From assembly GCA_947685225.1 (NCBI GenBank), contig CANTUV010000009.1, positions 2,604,001 through 2,668,000 on the forward strand: a DNA stretch of 64,000 nt. The letters run 5' to 3'. The notes under the pieces were generated by a model that did no database searches, was not told the origin of the DNA, and was given only the letters and a program-made list of their open reading frames with translations. Every line of letters begins with the position of its first letter. Position 1 is the first letter of the stretch. The position numbers and the translations under genes were made by a program. Below are positions 10,162-22,033 of the stretch, piece by piece. Source of the DNA: Garcia nutans. Taxonomy: Eukaryota; Streptophyta; Magnoliopsida; Malpighiales; Euphorbiaceae.

Positions 10162-13100
10162 CCTGATGGAAATTGGTATATGGATACCGGTGCGACATCT
10201 CACATGACGACGGATCAAGGTATGCTCTCTTCTTATTTTAATTTGAGCAATAATAACAAAATTATTGTTGGAAATGGTCAATTTATTCCAATTCGTGGTT
10301 ATGGAAGCACAACCTTAAAACCCCCCAACCCACCTTTGTATCGAAACAATGTCTTGTATGCTCCGAAACTTGTCAAGAATTTAGTTTTTGTTCGTAAATT
10401 TGCAACTGATAATTCCGTTACTGTTGAGTTTGATCCTTTTGGTTTATCTGTGAAGGATTTGCGGACGGGGAGCCCTCTAATGAGGTGTAATAGTTCTGGG
10501 GATTTATATCCTCTTTCTTCAAAGCTTCAAGCATCTAATTTATCTTCTTTTGATTCTGCTTTTGTTACTTTGTCATCTAATGATTGGCATAATAGATTAG
10601 GACATCCAGGAGCCAATGTTTTACGTTCTCTTTGTAGTGCAAAGTTAATTTCCTGCAATAAGAAAAATATTTCATTTTGTAAGACTTGTCCTCTTGGTAT
10701 ACATGTTAAGTTGCCATTCTATCCTTCTGTCTCGTTTACTGTTGCTCCATTTGACATCATTCATAGTGATCTTTGGACATCACCTATTCCTAGTTCCTCC
10801 GGGCACAGATATTATGTATTATTTCTTGATGATTATAGCAAATTTCTATGGACTTTTCCTATATCACAGAAATCTCAAGTTACTTCCATTTTCAAAACTT
10901 TTCATTCTTATGTTAAAACACAGTTTGAACGTAACATTAAGCAATTTCAATGTGATAATGGTGCTGAATTTTCAAACCAATTCTTTAAACAATTTTGTGA
11001 TCAAAATGGAATACAACTTAGGTTCTCTTGTCCTTATACATCTTCTCAAAACGGAAAAACTGAACTGCAGATCAAAACCATTAATAATACCATAAGATCT
11101 TTGCTCGCTCATTCGTCCATGCCTCATTCTTTTTGGCACCATGCTCTTGAGTTAGCCACTTATCTGTTCAATATACTTCCATCTAGAGTTATAGGAGATT
11201 GCTCCCCTACGCAAATCCTTTATCACAAAAATCCTCTTTACTCTCATCTTCTAGTTTTTGGTTGCCTGTGTTACCCTTTATTTCCAGCTTCTTCCATCAA
11301 TAAATTGAAAGCAAGATCCACACCTTGTGTTTTTCTTGGGTATCCTTCCAACCATAGAGGATATAAATGTTATGACTTGTCTTCTAGCAAAATAATAATA
11401 TCTCGAAATGTATTGTTTGATGAAACTCAATTTCCCTTCTCAAATAAACATGAACTTCAATCTGGTTCATATTCATTTTTGGACGATGGCATGTCTCCTT
11501 ATGTCTATCATCATTTATCTTTTACTTCAAGCATACCACCAGAATCACCTTCACCAAACCGCACGGTCACCCAAGAACCACAACATAATCAACCTCCATC
11601 TTCCCTGAATCAATCTGCTCCTATTTCTGAGCCTCTTTCTAGTCCTAATCCTGTTCAGCGTAGTCCTCAAAATCCCATGCTTCATCGAATGGTTACCTAT
11701 AGTCACCATGGGATTTTTAAACCAAACCGAAAATATTTTTATAACCTGAGTGCTACAACTGAACCTTTAATTTCTCCTCTGCCTAAAAATCCAATCAGTG
11801 CTCTTTATGACTCGAATTGGAAAAATGCCATGATTGATGAATATAATGCTCTAATTAAAATAAGACATGGGAGTTAGTACCTTGTCCATCTAATGTGAAT
11901 GTTATTCGGTCTATGTGGGTTTTCCGGCATAAACGTAAATCTGATGGTTCTTTTGAGCGTTATAAAGCTCGTCTTATAGGTGATGGCAGGTCCCAACAGA
12001 AAGGAGTTGATTGTGAAGAAACTTTCAGTCCAGTAGTAAAACCAGCAACTATTAGGACTGTTTTGAGTATTGCATTGTCCAAGTCCTGGCCTATACACCA
12101 GCTGGACGTTAAAAACGCCTTTTTGCATGGCAACTTTACTGAGACGATTTACATGCATCAGCCTTTGGGTTTTAAAGACTCCAATCATCCAGATTATGTT
12201 TGTTTGTTGAGAAAATCACTCTATGGTTTGAAACAAGCACCACGTGCCTGGTATCAACGATTTGCGGAATATATGACAAAAATTGGTTTTTCACACAGCA
12301 AGTCCGATCATTCACTGTTTATATTTCATCGCAACTCTGATACTGCTTATCTTTTATTATATGTTGATGATATAATTCTGACAAGTTCTTCTGATTCTCT
12401 TCGGAAGTCAATTATGTCGTTATTAAGTACAGAGTTTGCAATGACAGATTTGGGACCTTTAAGCTATTTTCTTGGAATTGTTGTTACATGCCATGATCAT
12501 GGGTTGTTTCTCTCACAACAGCAGTATGCTAAGAACATTTTGGAACGTGGAGGCATGATGAATTGTAGACCTTGTAAAACACCAGTGGATACTAAACCCA
12601 AGCTTAGTGGTACCAAAGGTACCTTGTATAAGGATCCTACTACTTATCGACGCTTAGTAGGTGCCTTGCAGTACCTAACATTCACACGGCCGGATATCTC
12701 TTATGCAGTTCAGCAAGTTTGCCTTCACATGCATAATCCAACCTCTGAACACATGAATGCTCTCAAACGCATCATACGGTACATTCAAGGCACAATTGAT
12801 TACGGTATTCACCTATCGAAGTCAAATCTTGACAGCTTAGTTTCATATACGGATGCTGATTGGGGAGGATGTCTTGACACAAGACGCTCTACATCTGGAT
12901 ATTGTGTTTTTCTTGGAGATAATTTGGTTTCTTGGTTGTCTAAACGACAATCAACTTTGTCAAGGTCAAGCGCTAAAGCTGAATACAGAGGTGTGGCAAA
13001 TGCAGTTTCAGAATCATGTTGGCTCCGAAATCTTCTTTTAGAACTGCATTGTCCGCTTTCTAAAGCTACACTAGTGTATTGTGATAATGTTAGTGCAATT

Positions 13101-13310
13101 TATCTCTCTGGTAATCCAATCCAACACCAGTGAACAAAGCACATAGAGATGGACATTCATTTTGTTCGTGAAAAGGTAGCAAGAGGTGAGGTACGAGTTC
13201 TACATGTCCCAACACGTTACCAGATTGCAGATCTTTTCACAAAAAGTCTTCCACGTGTTCTGTTTGATGATTTTCGGACCAATTTAAGCGTTCAGGGACC
13301 TCCCGCTTGA
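10162..13310 (+). pseudogene. pol region of copia element 2 (protease, integrase, RT, RNase H) with two lesions
   Basis: The protease active site DTGATSH is at about 10180, the integrase HHCC region near 10585-10690 (WHNRLGHP...CKTCPLG), and the integrase core has HSDLW, DDYSK and the CDNGAEF block. RT has QLDVKNAFLHG near 12100 and YVDD near 12361, and RNase H has YTDADWGG near 12847. Two lesions are visible: a one-base loss in an A run near 11848, which moves the reading to another frame and exposes the TAG at 11875, and a TGA at 13131-13133 in the conserved HQ-TKHI region (a likely CpG transition). The natural end is the TGA at 13308-13310. With the gag stop this makes three disabling changes. 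Confidence 0.92.
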
Positions 13311-13322
13311 ACTGCGGGGGAG
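13311..13322 (+). other. Polypurine tract, copia element 2
   Basis: ACTGCGGGGGAG immediately precedes the 3' LTR. Confidence 0.85.
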
Positions 13323-13492
13323 TGATAGAGATAAGAATTATCTTATTATATTATTGTATTTATCTATAGGATATTTGTATAAAGTTAAACTGTTGTAGGA
13401 CTCTGTTTTATATAGTTAAACTGTTGTAGGACTCTGTTTTGTATATATGAATCTATGATTAATGAGAAGGATAAGGACTTTGAGTTCTCTCA
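13323..13492 (+). repeat. 3' LTR of copia element 2
   Basis: 170 bp, four substitutions from 8802-8971, same terminal dinucleotides and the same internal 32-bp duplication. The target duplication ATATG follows. Confidence 0.93.
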
Positions 13493-14445
13493 ATATGATA
13501 TAGCACTATTAAAAATGAGATATGATAAATTAAAAAAGAAATATTTATTTAAATAGAATTATTTATGTATTTACACATATATTTTCACTTTATTTATATG
13601 TTTTAATTCTCTATTATTCAAGTAATTTTCTTTTTTTATTTTGGTTAAATTTTTATTTTTGAAAAATATGAGATTTCAATTTTAGTGAAACCTAGCTAGT
13701 ATTACTTTATATATTTAAAAAAACTAAATATAATATAACTTAAAAATAAACAAAAATAAAAATAAAAATACCAAAATATTTAAAAAATAGAGGTAATAAT
13801 AAACATACAGAATTTAAAAGAATTTGTGGTTGAGCAGAAATATTAAAAACATACAACTAAAACAAGATAATATTGCCACCAATAGTAGAGAAGGGATAAT
13901 TGTGAAAATTAATAAAAAATAAAGAATAATTAATATCACTAATATAATTTAATTATGAGAACATAAAAATATAAAAAGAAAAGAGAAATACTAATTACAG
14001 TTATTTTAGAGAGTGATTATTGAATAATCTCTTTTTTATTGGTTAAAAAATATTTATTATAAGTTTATTTATAAAAAAAGATATTATAATAAATATTTTT
14101 TAGCCAATAAAAAAGAGAATGTTCGATAATTACTCTCTAAAATAACTGCAATTATTTTTTTTTAAAGAAGTTAATATTTATTACTGCATTAAATATATAT
14201 TATTAGGTGTCAATATGACATCATTAGCATAATCCTTTTTTTTTTATTTAGAATAATTTTTTAATTACTTGATGAGCGACCGCACTATCCTCCATTCATT
14301 TCTTACAAAAATGAAAATACCAAAGAGTACATGAATTATGCTACTAAATATGAGATGAGCATACTAAGATTTGGTTAATCTTTTTAATTTTTTGAAAATT
14401 ATAATTTTTTTTAAAGGAAAGGTATATGTTGGAGCAAATATGTTT

Positions 14446-14483
<38 letters not shown>

Positions 14484-15690
14484 TAAAACTCAAATTATAT
14501 ACATAAAACTCAAATTAAAATAACAACCATAATATTTTATAACTGTAAGTAGTTATATTTAAAAATAAGGTTTAAAACAATTTGAATTTTATTATTCTCT
14601 TTATGATAAGTTCTGTTCCTACTTTTAAATTAACATTGATATTGGTCTATTATTTTTGGCTTGTATATATATTGGAAAAGTATTTCTATTTTGGCATAAT
14701 TAATTTTATAGAATCATTTAATTCGATAAATTTTATTACATATCAAAATTTCATTGACCTTAATTATAAGAATGGCACATAAACAGTTATTAATTTATTT
14801 ATTTTAAAAATAATTTTTTATTAAATTATTTTATTTATTTGTAGATTATTAAAATTATTATAAAATTTTAAAATAAAAGATAATCAATAATTTACTTATT
14901 TAAAGATATAATTTCTATTATTTAATTATTAAAGTTAATTACAAACAACACCCAAGGATGAAATTAATTATACGCAGCAAACAAGGATGAACCAAAAGAT
15001 GTACCAACTTAATTGAAGAAGTGATCATTTTTAGGCTTGATTACGAGACCCAAGCCTAAGAAAATTAAAGGGATTTTTTCAAAAATACCTTAAAAAATAA
15101 AAATATTTTTAAAAATACCTCATTTTCAATTTTAATTTTAAAAATATTCTTTTTTAGAATATATTTTTAGTATACATTTGGTATATTAAAGATATATTCT
15201 ATTTTCAAAGATATATATTAAATATACATTCAATATATCAAAGGTATACAAAAAATATAGAATATTTAAAAAAAAATTAAAAAGTGATATAGAGTGTAAT
15301 TTTTTCAAAATTAAACAACACCCTTAATGGGCAATTTTATAAACAAGACGTTCCTTCAAAAATAACTTAAAAAAATAAAAATATTTTAAAAAATATCTAT
15401 TTTTTTTAATTTTAAAAATATATATTTTTTAATTTTTAATTTAAAAAATACTCCTTTTTAGATGTGCATTTTTGATATATTAAGTGTATATTTATTTTTT
15501 AAAGATATACATTAGGTATATATTTGATATATCAAAAATATAAAAGAAATATAAGATATTTTTGAAAAAAAAAAATAAAAAGTGTGATATGTAGTGAAAT
15601 TTACTTGATAAACAATTATCCTATAACTCTCTTCTTTCCAAGCTTTACAAATAAAGATTTCTACCTTGATGTAGTGATGAATGGTTCACA
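13493..15690. other. Gene-free spacer, part of duplicated segment A
   Basis: No gene recognised. 13493-13880 matches 47497-47870, 14170-14620 matches 47885-48210, and 14790-15030 matches 48370-48620 in segment B. It holds an AT dinucleotide run (14449-14480) and two rough copies of a 'ttttaaaaatattcttttttag...tatacatttgatatatcaaa' block at 15080-15300 and 15360-15590. A stretch at 13890-14170, including a MITE, is absent from B. Confidence 0.65.
13991..14154. mobile_element. MITE, family 1, copy 2
   Basis: 164 bp that folds almost completely on itself: CTAATTACAGTTATTTTAGA at the left and its reverse complement TAAAATAACTGCAATTA at the right, with matching inner arms (CTTTTTTATTGGTTAAAAAA against TTTTTTAGCCAATAAAAAAG). 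Same termini as 169-397. Segment B has no element here, so it inserted after the segmental duplication, or B lost it. Confidence 0.72.
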
Positions 15691-15693
15691 CAG

Positions 15694-17358
15694 CTAAAGC
15701 ATAAACCTTTCTCGGTTTGAATCACCCAGCGAAAGTGGCCAGACATTTGCAATATGCTTGATCTTGTAATTTTCTTGGCTAGTTAATCTCCTTGCAAGAT
15801 CTTCATGCAAAAAACCCAAATACAACTTTTGAATGGTAGAAATATTCTGTAGGCCTTCAGGAAGAAACCTCAAATTGATACAACCTAAAAATTCGAGATG
15901 CCTCAATTTTGGAAAAGCCCCATTGACAATCTCAGTCCACTCTATCAGATTTTGTGAACAAATTTCCAGAAGTTCTAATTCTGGAAATCCACCTGCATTG
16001 CAAAATTCTTTACCAATGACCTTTGCCTTGTAGGCATAACGTAGAGTGAGATATTTTAATTTGGGAAGAAACTGAAGAATTGAAGATGGATTCTCTGAAA
16101 GATTGGAATTATATAAATCTAACTTGATTAGGTTTTCCATGGAGAGAAACCAATTGGGAATTTCAATTAGGCGACCATTTAAACAAAGCTCTTGAAGATG
16201 AGGTGGAAGAGAAAATGATTCCAATTCAGGTAGAAGTTCTATAGTAACTGTTATGTCTTCTTTTGTATTTCTTGGGGATGGGTGAATGTCGATTTTCTCT
16301 GCATGTAAAGAAAGGGAGATGAGGTTATCCATCTTCATAATAGCTGCAGCTATCTCACCACCATTATCTTCAGAGACACAACCAAGATCAAGTCGTCGCA
16401 GTTGAGTTAAGCTACTCAATTCACTAGCAAAGCCATTACCAGCAGATACACCAGTCAGAGTTTGAAGATTGACCAAAGTTGCAAATCCCTTTGGAATTGT
16501 AATTCCATCAAGCAAATAGGGTAAGAAGATTAGGTGTCTAAGTTGTTTATTATTCATAATTTCTATAGGAAGTTCTCTTAGTGATGGACTCCATGATATA
16601 TCTAAAGTTTGTAGCTTGAGAAGATTACCTATAGCACATGGAAGCTTATTTATATGTAAGAATTGTAATCCTAAAAACTGGAGGTGAACCAAATTTCCAA
16701 TTTCATCAGGTAAATAGTCCATTTCGGTATGTATAATCAACACCGATAGAAATTGCAATCCACACACAGTTTCAAAGAGTGTATTAATATTACTCACCCC
16801 GGATTTTATAAACAAGGATCGTATATGGCTTTTGTAGTTAGAAGGCAGGTGTTTCCCCTTATTTCTAAGGATTAAATGGATAGGTGAATTCACAGCTTTA
16901 TCAATGAAATCTTTCTCCTCGACTTCAAGAACACATGATTTGCGATACAATTTAGAGACTTCTAATTTACTGCTAGGACCATGGTCTACTTCAAGCATTC
17001 CAAGGTCAATTAATTCATTAATAATATTTGCAGCTGTATCCTCTATAATCTCCCCTGGTTTTTCTGGGATTAGACATTGAGCCATCAAAAAATAAACTAA
17101 TTTTTGTTTCCCCACACGAAAGCCATAGTTATTTAGAACAATATAACAATAATCAAAGCAGGACTTGAGATGATCAGGAAGCTTTTCATAATTTGATATA
17201 GCAATTGCAAAAGAAGAAGAAGAAGAAGTCTGACCTTTGTCTTCTTCAATTGCTCTTGTAATAACATCAACTTGTGCTTTTTCTTCGTGAATTTCCGCGT
17301 AAAAATCAAGATATTTACTAGTGGAGTAGAGCAGAAACATGATTGATGATATGAACAA
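15694..17358 (-). CDS. Truncated CNL-type NLR: winged-helix plus LRR only
   Basis: Open frame of 554 codons. Residues about 55-150 resemble the winged-helix part of plant CC-NB-LRR proteins (LPDHLKSCFDYCYIV, then KQKLVYFLMAQCLIPEKPGE, normally the FPED/LI-W region). Residues about 165-530 form leucine-rich repeats (LPDEIGNLVHLQFLGL, LPCAIGNLLKLQTLDI and others). Coiled coil, P-loop, RNBS and GLPL motifs are absent, and none is found upstream. The first ATG is at 17358. Comparison with the copy at 54698-56409, whose N-terminus aligns to the second methionine, favours the start at 17340. It ends at TAG 15694. Family members sense pathogen effectors in the cytoplasm; this form lacks the nucleotide switch, so it may be a remnant or a decoy-like partial protein. 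No lesion is seen. Confidence 0.75.
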   Translation of the reverse strand: MFISSIMFLLYSTSKYLDFYAEIHEEKAQVDVITRAIEEDKGQTSSSSSFAIAISNYEKLPDHLKSCFDYCYIVLNNYGFRVGKQKLVYFLMAQCLIPEKPGEIIEDTAANIINELIDLGMLEVDHGPSSKLEVSKLYRKSCVLEVEEKDFIDKAVNSPIHLILRNKGKHLPSNYKSHIRSLFIKSGVSNINTLFETVCGLQFLSVLIIHTEMDYLPDEIGNLVHLQFLGLQFLHINKLPCAIGNLLKLQTLDISWSPSLRELPIEIMNNKQLRHLIFLPYLLDGITIPKGFATLVNLQTLTGVSAGNGFASELSSLTQLRRLDLGCVSEDNGGEIAAAIMKMDNLISLSLHAEKIDIHPSPRNTKEDITVTIELLPELESFSLPPHLQELCLNGRLIEIPNWFLSMENLIKLDLYNSNLSENPSSILQFLPKLKYLTLRYAYKAKVIGKEFCNAGGFPELELLEICSQNLIEWTEIVNGAFPKLRHLEFLGCINLRFLPEGLQNISTIQKLYLGFLHEDLARRLTSQENYKIKHIANVWPLSLGDSNRERFML

Positions 17359-17523
17359 AAGAAATTGATAATGTTATTAAACGACAGTAAATCTTATTAT
17401 ACATTTATTCATTTGTTATTTTGTTGGCCTAAAAGATCCGTAGATGTGATGCGGATGTTTTTGTCATTTTACTCACGTGCTGTTTGAGAAACCGCGTAAC
17501 CCCTGTGCTAGGTTTTTGACTTA

Positions 17524-18679
17524 GGCCATCTCCAACGTCGCACTAAAATAAAGCAGCTTCAACTTTAAAATAAAGCAAACAGTATATTATTATCTCCAAC
17601 CATTTATACTATCTTTATCTTTAAAAAGTATATTCTCTCTAAAAATAAAATATTCTTTATATCATTTTTATTTATTTATAAAATAATAAATAATCATAAA
17701 TTTTAATCATTTATATAAATATTAATTATTAATGTAGCATAAATAAAATAAAATAATTAAAAATAAAAAAAATAAAAATTAATATCAACTAGAATTTTTT
17801 TATTCATACATAATAAATACTACATTTAATAAAAAGAGGAATACAAGTACAAGTACAAATATTTATATTGCATTTCTGAATTACCATAATCATCCCATAT
17901 ATGTTCGATTAATGCATATATTTTAATTTATTAACTGGGTCACAAGATGATTTACCAGAATATTAGAGTTGTTGATATGTATTTTTAATTTTACTTAAAT
18001 TTATTTTATGTTTATGTTTATTTTTATTTTTCGTTCATTTTATGTTGTATTTTTAATTTTTTTAAAATTTAATTAAGTGTGTGTTGTATTTTTAAGTTGT
18101 TTAAATTTTAATTAAGTGTGTTTTGTATTTTTAAGTTGTTTAAATTTTAATTAAGTGTGTGTTGTATTTTGAAGTTGTTTAAATTTTAATTAAGTATGTG
18201 TTGTATATTATCAAAAAATTATTAAAATTTATTTGAAAATTTTATATATTTTTATTACTTAAAATAAAAAATTAAATAAATTAATGAAATAAATAAATAA
18301 ATAAAAATTAATAAAAATTAATATTTATAAATTAATAATAATTAATAAATACATAACAAATTATATTTATTATATTAATTAAAAAAATTTATAATATTTA
18401 ATTAATAATAATTAAAAAAATCATTCAACATTTCATTTTCCTTTCTTCGTGTTCTGTGTCTCTCCATCTTTGTTTCCCCTTCTTTTCTTTCTTCTTTTCC
18501 TAATCAATCCAACCATTTCCTTCCAGATTTCAATATAGCGCAGCTACAGTGCTGCGCTATGTTTGGCGCAGCACTGTAACATCCATTCATTTTGACGCAA
18601 CAAATAGCGAACGATTGGAGTAAATTTTTAACCTAAATTGCTCTATAATGGCGATATGAAGCTGCCGTTGGAGATGCTC
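17524..18679. mobile_element. PIF/Harbinger-type non-autonomous element
   Basis: 1156 bp with inverted ends: left GGCCATCTCCAACGTCG, right the complement of GAGCATCTCCAACGGC. The 3-bp TTA target duplication lies at 17521-17523 and 18680-18682, as for PIF/Harbinger. The interior is AT-rich and non-coding with a 39-bp tandem repeat (about 3.5 units, 18071-18206; AATTAAGTGTGTGTTGTAT core). A small inverted repeat around CAGTGCTGCGC/GCGCAGCACTG sits at 18548-18580. Confidence 0.8.
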
Positions 18680-18682
18680 TTA

Positions 18683-20929
18683 TACAACTGCCTCTTTATT
18701 TAACAAACACAGATGTGATACTGCGCGTATTCTTCAGATGCTCTGATAGTACATATATGTGTATGCCATGCAAGAAAAAAGAAGACATGTCAGAAACTTA
18801 AAAAAAAAAATTCAAATCATTTATGGAAGATTTTTCCCCAAAATTAAACTGCATACCTAAACCCAAATTCCTCCATCTATCTCACCAAAACTTTATCCTA
18901 AATCATTTGCCCATACTAAATTAGTCTGCTATTTTAATCTTTTAGTTTCAATTTTGAAATTATTAGCAGAAATTACTTTCGAAATCAAATCCAGTTTTCA
19001 ATTTTGAAATCAATTTTTTACTTGAATAATTGCTCGTGATTTGGGAATGAATTTGCCAAGTGATTTGAGAATGAAGGTGCCTTATTTGGCAGTAAATAAA
19101 AATGGTAAAGAGAGATTGAGAAGGTGAAGGAAATATCAAAAAATAGAAATTAGAATAATACAAGTGATTTGGAGTTGTTGAAGGGAATAATCTTTTGGAT
19201 GAGAAGGGATATGAAAATAATAGAAAGGGAAAATAAAGATATGAAGCAGTGTTTAGAGGACATGAGATTAAGAATCTCGGCTAAGAAATTGCATGGAACA
19301 AATACTAGTGTTGTGAAGAATCTTGCGCAAACTTCAAGTAATAGATTGAGAATATTTGGACATTGTAAGAGCAACAAAAATGAGCAAGGAATGGGCAAAA
19401 AGAAATGTTTGATTTGAAGATCTTACTCTTCCTCCATGGATGCCACCTCCTCCTCCAATCGCCTGTGTTGATTTATAGAAGTAGTGCACTGACCATTTCT
19501 CTTAGTTGGCTTCGCCAATGATCTGCAAGACAGGAGCGACGGTGGTCGCTGACAATGACAAACAATAAGGATGATGTTGCCTTTGTGATTTTTTTTCATT
19601 TTTTATTTTATTAAATTTATTGATAATTATTATTTGATTTATAAAGTTATAAATAAAATTATAGTTTAAAATTTTTAATTAAATTTTAATTTGTAACTTT
19701 TTTTGTTTTTTATTAAAGAATATGAATTAGAGAAAATTAAATAAAAATAATTAAATTAATTTGATAAGTAATTAAATATAATATTATAAAATAAATTTAA
19801 AATTTTTTTTGAGAAAATAAATTTTAAATATAGTTAATTTTTAATAAATAATAAAAATAATTTTAGAATTTAAGATAATAATAATAATAATAATAATAAA
19901 GCAATGAAAATTTTCGAAGTAATAAAAAGCTTGTGAATAGGCAATAAAAAATTTAAAAGTAATAAATTTAATATTTAGTGTTAAAAAATTTAAATTTAAT
20001 GAAAAAGAACAGAAAATTAATGTAAATGGAGGGTTTCACATGCTTCAATAACTGTAACTTTTTATGCCGCATCAATTAAATAAGAATTAAATAAATAGGC
20101 AAAAAAAGAGTTCAAAAAATTATATGATTAATAAAAAATTATAAGGATAAAGCGATAAATCTCATCAAGTCGGATGTATTAAGCCTTATTTTGTTATTGG
20201 AAGTCGCCTGTAGGACATGAAACTAAAGTGATGGGCTTACCGTGCGGGAACACGCCAAAACAAATTGTTCATTGAATATACCTATTAAAAATCTTGACAA
20301 GCAAAAAATGAACAAATGGGTGGTGGGTGTGTATTTATTTTATTTAAGTGTGTGGTGGCCTGTGCCGGGTCGGTGTGTTTATTTAAGTGGTGGTTGGTGC
20401 GTATTTATTTAAGCGGGTGGTGGGTGTATTTATTCAGGGGGCGGTGGATGTGTATTTGTTTAAGCGGAGGTTAATTTATTTATTTTTCATCATACTTAAG
20501 TTTTGGTTGTAATTTTTTTTATTTTTTAAAATTAAAAATTGTTTTTAGTTTTAGCTTTCTGTTTTTTATAAATCTGTTTTATATTTTAAAAATTATATAT
20601 ATATATATGTAAACACAATAATGAAAAATTAAAAAATATATTTAAAAAATAATTGTCATACTTAAATCTAAAAATTCATCAATCATGAATATAAAAAGTT
20701 AATCCAACACAATAAAAAAATAATTATATAGCTGCCAATTTCTCAATTATTATAATTCAACCACGATCTCCGATAACGTGTTATCGGATCTTGAGTACTG
20801 TTTATTTGACAAAGTTGACAAACATTGATATTAATAGTTTCACATGCCTCTAAAGTGTCAACTTTACTGTTTTGCTAGTCATCTCTAAGAATGACATTCT
20901 CATTTACATATTCTACGAATAAAGAATTT
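18683..20929. other. Gene-free AT-rich region
   Basis: No convincing gene. A lysine-rich 82-codon frame at 19169-19417 (RRDMKIIERENKDMKQ...) has no recognisable domain and is not accepted as a gene. An AAT trinucleotide run lies at 19876-19905. Confidence 0.55.
20315..20490. repeat. GT-rich minisatellite
   Basis: About four degenerate units of 35-45 bp containing GTATTTATTTAAG followed by GGTGGTGGGTG-like G-rich stretches. It stands out from the surrounding AT-rich sequence. A single related unit (GTGTATTTATTTAAGTGGGTG) occurs near 34868. Confidence 0.6.
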
Positions 20930-22033
20930 ATATACTCTTATATTCAGATAAAGTTATGAATTAGACAATATGCAAAAGATATATATTTTTGTGGCTTCAT
21001 GTCATATGAAGACATAACTCTTAGTATTGAAAAACGTGCTTTTATAACTCCAAAAAATGTTCTATAACATTGCATAATAAGGAATGCATAAAATTAAATA
21101 ATTCTTTAGGACCTCGTAGATTTGACACCCTCTTTATAATCACTTAAATTATAATGTTTTCCACAATATGAACTAAGAAATCTAAGCATATTAGTATAAC
21201 CTAAATCATCCAAATAATATTTATGTCGTGTAGGCATAGAAAACTTATTTTCTAAATTGGAAATATAATCTAAACAAAAATCAATTCTTGAATCATTTAC
21301 TATTTCTTTCCAACTAGTCATGACAAATATAAATGACATGTAAAATAATCAAGCACACATAATGTTCTATAGGAATAGTTTTCTTCTCATGATAAGGAAT
21401 TTGTTGAGTGATTGAAATGCGTGTAGAAATATGTATGCCATTTATAACTCCAATGCAATTATGTTACAAAATCAATAATTGATTAGCAGTAAAGACTATG
21501 GTATATCATAAAGAATTGTAAAAAATATTCATTACCTTGAAAAATGGATAATATTTTAGATTTTTTTAAAAAAAAATCTCTGAAGGTGTTTCATCAAATG
21601 ATGGTGAAATAATCACATCTTTAGCAAGTGAACAAATAATATATATAACATTTTGAAAGTCTCTGGAGATTGTGATATCGAATGTTGAAAATGATCTTCG
21701 ACAAACCTATGTTGATAATTTTGACAAATACTAAGAAGAATGATTGCCAGTTGTTCTTGCACAGATAGAAATTTGGAATCTTTCCATGTTGTTTTCACTT
21801 TTAGTTTCTCACATAGACTAATGAAGATATTTTTGTCCATTTGAAATAAATCAACGCACATAGTTGGGTGCCCTTTTAATATTTCAATTACTTATTCATG
21901 GCCTGTTAATTTTGAAATTCTTTGTAGATGAGATTTATCTTTATATATAAAATTGTATTTATCATTTGCATAAATGACAAAAAAAATGTTGCATTTCTTC
22001 ATCAGAATCATAAAATATATCATCTAAATCCAT
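20930..22033 (-). pseudogene. Decayed PIF/Harbinger transposase
   Basis: Reading the minus strand from an ATG at 22031-22033, an acidic start (MDLDDIFYDSDEEMQHFF) is followed after stops by LTGHE, ILKGHPTMCVDLFQMDKNIF and EQLAIILLSICQN...RFVEDHFQHS, the N-terminal block of plant PIF transposases (Arabidopsis HARBI1/ALP1-like). Further down, 21106-21339 carries KYYLDDLGYTNMLRFLSSYC, the region following the third catalytic acid. Beyond the stop come NFMHSLLCNVIEHFLELQKHVF and FAYCLIHNFI, the C-terminal block. Most of the central DDE domain between 21340 and 21610 is missing or scrambled, and several stops interrupt the frame. Its usual partner, a MYB-like protein, lies at 25130-26074 on the same strand. 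Confidence 0.82.

Larger units (their letters stand above)
8802..13492 (+). mobile_element. Ty1-copia LTR retrotransposon 2, short LTRs, nearly intact
   Basis: 4691-bp element with 170-bp LTRs, primer site, gag, pol in copia order, polypurine tract and a perfect 5-bp target duplication ATATG (8797-8801 and 13493-13497). The empty site survives in segment B near 47490-47500, which confirms the boundaries. The LTRs differ at 4 of 170 positions (about 97.6% identical). Only three coding lesions are seen, so it is younger than copia element 1. The short LTR resembles plant Ale/Retrofit-type copia, though clade assignment is tentative. Confidence 0.95.

Noticed and set aside
19169..19417. 82-codon lysine/glutamate-rich frame, possibly coiled coil
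   Set aside because: No homology I can recognise, no splice or promoter context, and an equally long frame on the other strand.
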